From assembly GCF_042186555.1 (NCBI RefSeq), contig NC_133330.1:164984567-165048566 (forward strand): 64,000 bases of DNA. The letters run 5' to 3'. Within the stretch, counting starts at the first letter, position 1, and each line of letters opens with the position of its first letter. Positions 56,290 through 64,000 of this stretch are shown here, in pieces. Origin of the DNA: Aquarana catesbeiana. Lineage: Eukaryota; Chordata; Amphibia; Anura; Ranidae. The notes under the pieces were generated by a model. The model did no database searches. It was given only the letters and a program-made list of their open reading frames with translations, and was not told the origin of the DNA. A program made the translations under genes and the position numbers.

Positions 56290-57060
56290 ACAAATATAGG
56301 AAGAAAGAAAATTAAGATTTGTAGTCCCACAGGCCCTTGTTTTCATCACAGGTTGTGGGACTACAAATCTTCATTTCTCTATCATACATCACGGGACACA
56401 GAGTTAGGCTATTATTCATTACCTACTGGGTTATACACCATCTCTAGGTGAATGGACACTGGTAGACCAAAGTCTTAGGCTCGATTCACACCTATGCATG
56501 TTGCTTTTGAGCGTTTTTGGAGGTTTTTTTTTCATGCTTGGCACGTTTTTGAGCAGCGTTTTTGCAGCGTTTTTGCGGCGTTTTTGCCGCGATTTGCGTT
56601 TTTTTTTTTTTTTTTTTTTTCATTTTTTTTTACAGTCTTAAAAAAAAATTACAAAAAAAAAACGGCAAAAACGCTGCAAAAACGCTGCAAAAACGGTGCA
56701 CTTGCGTTTTTGATGCTTGTCCATTGAAATCCATTACATGCAAAACGCTGCTTTTTGCATGAAAAAAAGTCCCCGACCCTTTCCAAAAACGCAGAGATAC
56801 AAAAAAGCATTGATGTGAACATGTTCCATAGGAACCCATGTTAAAAAATTCCCATGCATTTCTGCAAAATGCAAAATGCATCAAAAAACGCGCTAGTGTG
56901 AATGGAGCCTTAGACAGGAAGTCTGCACCTATATAACCCCTCCCATATAGGAAGTACTTCAGTTTTCTACCAGTGTCTGCAAGGTGAATGGCCACGTTTA
57001 TTGAGCTCCCTAGAGCTCCAGGTCTTGAGTCCCAAAATGGTTCTTATAATGAATCAAGGG
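56290..57060. other. Possible retroelement terminal region
   Basis: A perfect 17-bp inverted repeat AGATTTGTAGTCCCACA (56,315-56,331 and 56,354-56,370) is followed by CATCACGGGACACAGAGTTA and CTATATAACCCCTCCC (a TATA-like box at about 56,931). Given the DIRS-like coding region downstream it may be that element's leader, but 3 kb of other insertions separate them. Split by a MITE at 56,478-56,912. Confidence 0.3.
56478..56912. mobile_element. MITE (GGCTCGATTCACACC ends)
   Basis: TTAGGCTCGATTCACACCTA at the left and TAGTGTGAATGGAGCCTTA at the right. The inside has GCGTTTTTGCAGCGTTTTTG repeats and complementary AAAAACGCTGCAAAAACGC, separated by T- and A-runs. Confidence 0.8.
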
Positions 57061-57134
57061 ACTTTTATGCTTAATTAAATGGTACCTGAGCCTCACAGGC
57101 ATCATTCAGATATCTTCTTTTTTAGCTGGCGATT

Positions 57135-57752
57135 CTGTGCACCGTAAGAACGATCATAGCGGCAGTTCTTACAGGCAGCAGGAGGGAACATTCCCTGCCG
57201 CCTTCCGGTGCTTCTCCGGGCTCGCCCGTGCCATCAGGGACCCGGAGAAAGAAGCAGCCGAGAGTGTAGAGCATAGAGATTTTCGGTGACCAGATGGTAA
57301 CCAGTCATGTCTATGACCATCAGAGGCCCAGGCGCGACATTATGACGTCATGTCCGGGCTGCGGATGTCAACAAAGCCGAGATCTCGGCTGGCAAGCTTC
57401 AGATCTGTTTTTTTTTTTTTTTTTTTTTTTGATCTGATGCTTTCCAACCTGGAGGAGAGATCTCTCCATCTATTCACTCGACGTAACATCATCTTTCACA
57501 CTATACAAAAAAATTAGGCTTTTAATTCATGAAACTTTTTTTTTTTTTTTTTCCAACAAAAACGCGTTTGAAAAATTGTTGCTCAAATACCGTGTGACAT
57601 AAAAAGTTGCAACGACTGCTATTTTATTCCCTAGGGTGTCTGCTAAAAAACCATATATAATGTTTGGGGACTCTTGAGTAATTTTCTAGCAAAAAAGTGA
57701 TGATTTTTAAATGTAGGAGAGAAGTGCCAGAATAGGATCAGTATGGAAGTGG
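57135..57752 (+). repeat. piggyBac 3' region fragment joined to TTAA
   Basis: Related to 30,680-31,568 and 53,740-54,719 (GGAGGGAACATTCCCTGCCG, then CGTGTGACATAAAAAGTTGC). It ends GGAAGTGG exactly at the TTAA (57,753-57,756) that also serves the next element. Confidence 0.65.
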
Positions 57753-57756
57753 TTAA

Positions 57757-58668
57757 CCACTTCAGCCCCTGAAGATTTGGCTGCTCAATGACCAGGCCAT
57801 TTTTTGCGAGACGGCACTGCGCCACTTTAACTGACAATTGTGCGGTCGTACGACGGTGTACCCAAACAAAACTGACTTCCTTTTTTCTCACAAATAGAGC
57901 TTTCGTTTGATGGTATTTGATCATCTCTGCGTTTTTTTTTTTTTTTTTTTTATTTTTTGCGCTATAAACATAAAAAAAGCAACAATTTTGAAAAAAACAC
58001 TATTTTGTACTTTTTGCTATAATAAATATTCCCAATTTTTTTTTTTTAAAAAGCAAATTTTTTCCTCAGTTTAGGCCGATATGTATTCTACTACATAGTT
58101 TTGTTATTAAAAATCGCAATAAGCGTAAATTGATTGGTTTACGCAAAAGTTATAGCATCTACAAAATAGGGGAAAGATTTATGGCTTTTTTTTTATCTGG
58201 ACTGCGACATTATAGCGGATAGATCAAACACTTTTGACACATTTTTGGGACCATTGACAATTATACAGCGATCAGTGCTATAAAAATGCACTGATTACTG
58301 TGTAAATGTCACTGGCAGGGAAGGGGTTAACACTAGGGGGCGATCAAGGGGTTAACTGTGTTCCCCCATCTGTGTTCTAACTGTAGGGGGGTGGGACTGA
58401 CTAGAGGAGATGACAGATCGTTTTTCTTAGCTAGTAGGAATACACGATCTGTTTCTCCTCTCAGAACAGGGATTTGTGTGTTTACATACACACGTTCCTG
58501 TTCTGGCTCTCGTGATCGCGACTGCTGACCACGCGCATCGGCACCCCCCGCAAGTGCAGCGGGCGCACGCCTGCCTATCCCACTTAAAGGGCAGACGTAC
58601 AGCTACGACGGTTTGTGGGAACGTGCCGACCTGCCTCCGTATAATGACGGCTGCTGGTCAGCAAGTGG
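57757..58668 (-). mobile_element. Complete piggyBac-type non-autonomous element
   Basis: TTAA on both sides (57,753-57,756 and 58,669-58,672), with left end CCACTTCAGCCCCTGAAG and right end TGGTCAGCAAGTGG. It is 912 bp and non-coding, the best-preserved of the four related copies here. The right end (read inward: CCACTTGCTGACCAGC) matches the left end of the composite at 26,862 (CCACTTGCTGACCGCC), linking it to that piggyBac group. Confidence 0.88.
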
Positions 58669-58813
58669 TTAAATTAGTGCTACACTTAGAGGCGCCTCTC
58701 TTTTCTTTTATACTCTGTAGTTCCTGCTGGATTTTGCTTCTAATCCCCTTGTGGAGGTGGCCGTTTGTGGATGGACATTTTATGGTTACACAACCTGGTC
58801 ACATTGCTATAAT

Positions 58814-59684
58814 TAGGGTTGTCCCGATACCACTTTTTTAGGACCGAGTACAAGTACCGATACTTTTTTTCAAGTACTCGCCGATACCGATTACCGATAC
58901 TTTTTTTTTAATGTCACGTGACAGTGTTTTTTTTTTTTCATTTTTTTTTTTTTTTTTTTAACAGTGCTTGCTTTTTTTTTGGGGGGGGGGGGGGAGGGGG
59001 TGAACGTTGTATGTGTGTGTTATTTTTTTTTTTTTTACAATTTTTATTTTTTACAATAATATTTCTTTTATTCTTTATTGTTTTTTTTTTTTTTTTTAAT
59101 CAGCCCTTTTGGGGGGCTTTGGTGAGATATCAGGGGTCTTAACAGACCTCTGATATCTCCCCCTTGAGACAGAGAAAGAGACAGAGGATAGAGATTCCCC
59201 AGTCCCTTTCTCTGCAGCGTCAGCTGCACTGACAATGAATGGAGAGAAGACAGTCGTAATCACAGAAGATTACAATGTTTCAGTTATGTGAATGGACAGA
59301 GTCAGCTGACTCTCTCCATACACAAAGGAAGGAGGAGGGGGAGGACGGAGGAACTGAGGGGGAGAACGGAGGGGACAGATAAGAGCAGAAAGGAGGGGAC
59401 AGATAAAAGCAGAACGGAGGGGGACAGCTGAGAGGGACAGAGGAAAGGAGGGGGCATGGAGGAGGATGCAGTGACAGCCAGCTGTGAGCGATCACCGCTG
59501 TCTGTCACTAAAGCTGGTGAAAGCCGCTGGGGGAGAATCTTGTAACTCCCCCACGCGCCGATCACAGCTGACAGTCAAGGTATCGGGGGAGGCATCGGGA
59601 GCATTTGCCCGAGTACAAGTACTTGGGCAAATGCTCGGTATCGGTGCCGATACCGATACTAGTATCAGTATCGGGACAACCCTA
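58814..59684. mobile_element. hAT-type non-autonomous element with perfect 8-bp TSD
   Basis: TAGGGTTGTCCCGATACCAC at the left and GTATCGGGACAACCCTA at the right. GCTATAAT flanks both sides exactly (58,806-58,813 and 59,685-59,692). Near both ends it carries GAGTACAAGTACCGATAC-like motifs. The inside has T/G homopolymers and a purine-rich GGAGGGG stretch (59,328-59,470). No transposase. Confidence 0.92.
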
Positions 59685-59845
59685 GCTATAATCTTTTTAT
59701 ATGGACTATAAACTGAAGGGCCAATGAATAAATGGTTGTGGAATGAATCGCTTGAGTTTCCATTATTCGCTTTGATATACAAGTGCTTTGGATTACAAGC
59801 CTGTTTCTGGAACGAATTATGCTTGCAATCCAAGGTTTTACTGTA

Positions 59846-60262
59846 CAGGCGGTCCCCTAGTTACATCTGACTTACAAACGACTCCTACTTACAAACGGAG
59901 GGAAAAAACAGGGAGTGAGAGGAAATCTACCCCTAGGAAGGGAAATTCACTCGTGTAAGAGTTGTTATGGGAAAAAGGTGTCTTCACTGATGCTTTATCA
60001 CCAATCCTTGTTTCCACAACAACCCAAAATGTTCAAAATACAATTGTCATTGGGACAAAAAGTGAGGTGAAATCTTCTGAACAGGGGCACAGACAGCAAA
60101 ACAAATGTTACAGGGGTGATAACCCTTCCCTATGCTATCCAAAAAGCTTAAAAATAGATTTTTTGGCTGGAGGTACACTTAAAAATGTACCTGTTCCAAA
60201 TTACAAATTCATCTTAAGACCAAACCTACAGACCCTATCTTGTTTGTAACTTGGGGACCGCC
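59846..60262. mobile_element. MITE (GGCGGTCCCC ends)
   Basis: CAGGCGGTCCCCTAGTTACA at the left and GTAACTTGGGGACCGCC at the right with TA at both edges, compatible with a TA-targeting family. The preceding GCTTGCAATCCAAGGTTTTACTG is the end of another known-looking small element. Confidence 0.6.
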
Positions 60263-60283
60263 TACTCCTTTTTGTGGCTTGCA

Positions 60284-61889
60284 ATGTCTTTAAAAAAGAG
60301 GAGCAGGACTAACACTACAGGGAAGGGCACATCTGTGTCGTCAGTAGCTCCTGAGGAGCCAAGTCGAAACCCTAGTGTTGTATCCCCTGAAAGACCAGAG
60401 GTTTCCGGGCAATCTGACTTGCTGCACCTGTCTGGTATGGTGGCTACTGTCTACGCTGCTGCTTCAGCCTTTATCACCAGAGATGATCTGTCCTCCACTC
60501 TAGCCGGGTTAGAAGACAGGATTGCTTCCATCTTGCAAGGTAGCAAGAAGAATGACAGATCACCCTCCCCTGATTCTCCTAACTTGGAGCAGGAATGGGT
60601 TGATGATTGGCAACAGCTAAATGCCAAGGATTCTGTGGAGGGCCTGGCAGATGAGTCTGCTTCTGAGAAATCTGGGCCGAAGATGTCCTGTTGGTATCTA
60701 CCTCTGTGTCTTTTGATCCAGATTCTTACCGAGATGGTTTGTTCTGCCTTTAAGTTACTTCCCGCAGAGATTTCTGAGCCCCCCTGGTCCTCTTTGGGGT
60801 CCCTGAGGCCTCCTCAGGCCGCACAGGCTTTCCCCTTGCACCCACTGGAACAGGTGGTGTATGCTGATTGGGAACATCCTGACAGGATTTTCGTTCCTCC
60901 TAAATAGGTTTTCCCTTTTATATCCCATGGAGGAAAAGTTTGTTAAGAAGTGGAGCATGCCAGCCGTAGATGCGGCAGTCTCTTCCTTAAACAAAAACTT
61001 AACTTGTCCAGGGGATAACGCACAGGGCTTGAAGGACCCTGTTAACAAGAAACTGGAATCACTATTAAAAGCTTCCTTTTTTTTTGGCCAGTTCAGCTAT
61101 TCAGCCAACTGTCGCAGCAATTGGAGTCTGCCAGTTCTTAAAGGATCAGGTCAGATGGCCTGACAGGCCTAACCAAGAGGAGCAGATATACCTTGAGCAC
61201 TGTGTTTTGCTGTAGATGCCTTTTAAAGGGGAAAAAAAACCTGCAAGACAATTGCATAATGTACTAGTATGCATCACATACTAGCACATTATGAAATACT
61301 TACCTTAGAACAAAGCTCCAGCAGCATGACCCGGTCAGCGCTGAGGGGGCTGACATGTTGCCTCGCCGTATCTTCTGGGGTCGTGGGCTCCGGAACTGTG
61401 AGTGGCCAGAGCCACGATGAGGTCACTCCCGCGAATGCGCGGGAGTTCTACGTTCCGGCATGATGCGCCGGACCTTTACTGCGCATGCGCCGCTGATTTC
61501 AGCGGCTGCATGCAGGGTGAATATCTCCTAAACCATGCAGGTTTAGGAGATATTAATTTTACCTACAGGTAAGCCTTATTACAACCACTTTAAAGGACTC
61601 GATACAGCAAGTCTCTTGTATGGCTCTCCTGTTTGTATATATGTGCAGACTTTTATGGCTTAAGAACTGGTCAGCTGAACTTCCTTGTAAGAAGTTATTG
61701 GCAGGGTTCCCCTTCCATGGGGAACATTTGTTTGGCGATGACTTGGACAAATATAGCCAAAAGATTTCCGGAGGTAAGAGCTCTCTACTTCCTGTGAAGA
61801 GAAGGACCAGGCATCCCTTGTTTAAAACCTTAGGGACTGCTTCTCAGGTGTCTCAACGCCAAGGCAATTCCGCCGCCACAGGTCTCTAG
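60284..61889 (+). pseudogene. DIRS-like gag (broken)
   Basis: It starts MSLKKRSRTNTTGKG at 60,284. A Ser/Pro-rich N-terminus leads to PLEQVVYADWEHPDRIFVPP (to 60,907), then in a shifted frame FSLLYPMEEKFVKKWSMPAV and DPVNKKLESLLKASFFFGQ. The part AIQPTVAAIGVCQFLKDQ lies in a further frame, then an element interrupts at 61,230. The gag C-terminus CRLLWLKNWSAELPCKKLL and HGEHLFGDDLDKYS follows to 61,889. The KLESLLKASF...AIQPTVAA and RLLWLKNWSA blocks are typical of DIRS gag proteins. Three or more frame changes. Confidence 0.7.
61230..61588. mobile_element. Small element inside the DIRS gag
   Basis: A perfect 8-bp duplication TTTAAAGG flanks it (61,222-61,229 and 61,589-61,596), which suggests a hAT-type mover. 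The right end TTACAACCAC and the left end GGAAAAAAAACC are only loosely complementary. It carries GCGCATGCGCC and GAATGCGCGGGAG blocks and an inverted TTTAGGAGATAT pair. Removing it rejoins the gag sequence. Confidence 0.75.
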
Positions 61890-61899
61890 AGCCAGGGGC

Positions 61900-62423
61900 A
61901 AGCCGCAGGGCCAGGACCAGAAGAAGCCCTGGGTCCAAAACTCTTATAAACCCGGCACCAAGCCCTCCTTTTGAGGGGATGCCCCCACTCTATCGGGTGG
62001 GGGGGGAGGCTACTGCACTTTGCGGACATTTGCAGAACAGTGGTTCAGGACGAGGGGATCACCTCGACAGTATCCCACGGTTACAAGCTGGAATCGCAGG
62101 GGACTCTCCCTCAGAAGTTTCAAAGATCCAGCGCTCCCTCTGATCCTTCAAAGAGAAACGTATTGTTTTTAGGCACTAGATCATTTAGTGCATCAGGGAG
62201 TGAATATACAGGTTCCTGTATCCGAAAGGGGAGCAGGGTTTTATTCAAACCTGTTCGCGGTTCAAAAACCAAACTGGCACACAAGGCCCTTTTTTGGATC
62301 TAAGAGCCCTGAACCAGCATCTGTTAATCCATTCCTTTTCAGATGGAGTCGGCCCGCTCGGTAGTAGCCTCGCTCCAGATGGGAGACTTTTTAGCCTCCA
62401 TCGATATCAAGGATGTTTACACT
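61900..62423 (+). pseudogene. DIRS-like reverse transcriptase, N-terminal part
   Basis: In several frames it reads KGSRVLFKPVRGSK / VQKPNWHTRPF, then LRALNQH, then SFQMESARSVVASLQMGDFL and ASIDIKDVY. The last is the first catalytic Asp block of DIRS-type reverse transcriptases (SIDIKDAY class). The gene stops three residues later at the Tc1 insertion. Frameshifts are present near 62,240 and 62,300. Confidence 0.72.
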
Positions 62424-62425
62424 TA

Positions 62426-64000
62426 CAGTTGTGCTCATAAGTTTACATACACTGGCAGAATTTGATTTCTTGGCCAATTTTCAGAGAATATGATTAACAC
62501 AAAAACTTTTCTTTCACTCATGGTTAGTGTTTGACTGAAGCCATTTATTATCCATCAACTATGTTTTACTCTTTTTACATATTAATCACAACAGAAACTA
62601 CCCAAATGACCCTGATCAAAAGTTTACATACCACAGTTCTTAACACCATGTCTTGCCGCCTTTAACATCAATGATAGCTTGAAGTATTTTGTGGTATTTG
62701 TGACTGAGGCTCTATCTTTTCAGATGGTAAAGCTGCCCATTCCTCTTGGCAAAAAGCCTCCAGTTCCTGTAAATTCTTGGGCTGTCTTGCATGAACTTCA
62801 CGTTTGAGATCTCCCCAGAGTGGCTCAATGATATTGAGGTCAGGAGACTGGGATGGCCACTCCAGAACCTTCACTTTTATTCTGCTGTAGCCAATGGCAG
62901 GTCGACTTGGCCTTGCGTTTTGGATCATTATCATTATTGCAATGTCTAAGTACGTCCCATGCGCAGCTTCCTGGCTGATGAATGCAAATGTTCCTCCAGT
63001 ATTTTTTGATAACATACTGCATTCATCTTGCCATCAATTTTCCTGTGCCTTTGTAGCTCACACATCCCCCAAAACTTCAGCGATCCACCTCCGTGTTTCA
63101 CAGTAGGAATGGTCATAGGCTTGTTGACTCCTCTCCAAATGAAGCGTTTATGGTTGTGACCAAAAAGCTCAATTTTGGTCTCATCACTCCAAATGACTAT
63201 GCCAGAAGGTTTGAGGCTTGTCTCTGTGCTGTCTGGTGTATTGTAAGCGGGATATTTTGTGGCATTTGCGCAGTAATGGCTTTCTTCTGGCGACTTGACC
63301 ACACAGCCCATCTTTCTTCAAATGCCTCTTTATTGTGCATCTTGAAACAGGCACACCACGTGTTTTCAGAGAGTGCTGTATTTCACCTAAAGTTGTTTTT
63401 GGGTTTTTCTTTGCATCCTGAACAATTTTCCTGGCAGTTATGGCTGAAAGCCTAGTTGGTCTACTTGACGGTGGTTTGGTTTCAACAGAACCCCTCATTT
63501 TCCACTTCTCGACTTAGAGTTTGAACACTGCTGATTGGCATTCTCAATTCTTTGGATATCTTTTTATATCCCTTTCCTGTTTTATACAGTTCAACTACCT
63601 TTTCCCACAGATACTTTCACAATTCTTTTGCTTTCCCCATGACTCAGAATCCAGAAACGTCAGTGCAGCACTGAATGAAAGATGCAAGGGTCTGTCAGGA
63701 GTCCAGAAACTCATTGACCTTTTATACACACACACACTAATTACAAGCAAACAAATCACAGGGGAGGATGGTTACCTTTTTAATAGCCATTCAAACCCCT
63801 TTTTGTCAACTTGTGTGCATGTTATCAGGCCAAAATAACCAGGGTATGTAAACTTTTGATCAGGGTCATTTGGGTAGTGTCTGTTTTCATTATGATATTT
63901 TAAAAAGAGTAAACACAGTTGATTGATAATAAATGGCTTCAGCCAAACACTAATCATGAGTGAAAGAAAAGTTTTTGTGTTATCATTCACATTTTCTGAA
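62426..64000 (-). mobile_element. Tc1-like transposon, runs off the window
   Basis: The left end is TA/CAGTTGTGCTCATAAGTTTA (62,424 on). The inverse right repeat is visible from about 63,838 (AACCAGGGTATGTAAACTTT) to the window end, with only its outermost part outside. Inserted in the DIRS RT. Same family as 48,527-49,040. Confidence 0.92.
62640..63640 (-). pseudogene. Tc1 transposase (broken)
   Basis: Minus-strand start MGKAKEL at 63,640, followed at once by TGA, then YKKISKELRMPISSVQTL (paired helix-turn-helix). A frame at 63,498-63,184 holds the second DNA-binding part (RLSAITARKIVQDAKKNPKT, KKDGLCGQVARRKPL). Next come WSDETKIELFGHNHKRF (first Asp) and HGGGSLKFWGM, then, in another frame, VLEWPSQSPDLNIIEPLWGD (Glu) and a stop at 62,640. 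The second-Asp block (HNNDNDPKRKAKST) is present in another frame but its surroundings are altered. Several frameshifts. Confidence 0.92.

Larger units (their letters stand above)
60284..62423 (+). mobile_element. DIRS-like retrotransposon, 5' coding half
   Basis: It holds a gag-like gene and the start of a reverse transcriptase of the DIRS type and is cut at 62,424 by a Tc1. DIRS elements use a tyrosine recombinase instead of an integrase. That gene and the right terminus are not in this window. A small element at 61,230-61,588 also interrupts it. Confidence 0.7.

Noticed and set aside
56494..56995. Phe-rich and Lys-rich frames
   Set aside because: T- and A-homopolymers inside a MITE.
1..64000. 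tRNA, rRNA or snRNA genes
   Set aside because: No A/B-box cloverleaf, rRNA core or snRNA signature was recognised by eye. A covariance-model scan would be needed to exclude small ones.

Overview
The window reads as vertebrate nuclear DNA, most likely from a frog with a large, transposon-rich genome (ranid-like). The basis is one vertebrate host-gene exon (DUSP12-like, 49.7 kb) embedded in CR1 and L1/Tx1-type LINEs, a chromodomain Ty3/Gypsy element, a DIRS-like element, and Harbinger, piggyBac, Tc1 and hAT transposons with many palindromic MITEs. This mixture is typical of anurans. The species is inference. No bacterial-type operons, CRISPR arrays, rRNA or tRNA genes were recognised.

Layout. 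0-2.2 kb: a LINE ORF1 remnant cut by a Harbinger MITE, and copy 1 of a segment that recurs at 34-36 kb. 2.2-7.3 kb: a dead Ty3/Gypsy element with both LTRs. 7.5-18.2 kb: a CR1 LINE split by a 9,053-bp Harbinger element that carries a DDE transposase (one stop codon), a Myb/SANT-like gene whose three exons splice into an open 224-codon frame, and a divergently transcribed MADF-like gene (broken). 18.5-24.5 kb: an L1/Tx1-type LINE with ORF1 and ORF2. 25.3-26.6 kb: a truncated Tc1. 26.9-33.5 kb: a piggyBac composite whose transposase keeps only its N-terminus and Cys-rich C-terminus, and whose N-terminal region is split by a hAT element with a 35-bp minisatellite.

34-43.6 kb: copy 2 of the duplicated segment, Harbinger MITEs, a 500-N gap (41,033-41,532) and a run of palindromic elements with TTCACAC-type ends. 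44.7-47.7 kb: a roughly 300-bp inverted repeat around 2.4 kb that contains a second Tc1. 48.5-49.0 kb: a deleted Tc1. 49.7 kb: the DUSP12-like first coding exon. 50-59.7 kb: hAT and piggyBac-type non-autonomous elements, often nested. 60.3-62.4 kb: a DIRS-like gag and reverse transcriptase, stopped by a Tc1 copy that runs off the window end.

Apart from the DUSP12 exon, nothing here is supported as a host gene. The only transposon gene that reads as intact is the Myb/SANT-like gene. The strongest system-level candidate is the three-gene Harbinger element, with a nuclease and two different putative DNA-binding partners. All calls rest on reading the sequence and recognising motifs. No database search was run.
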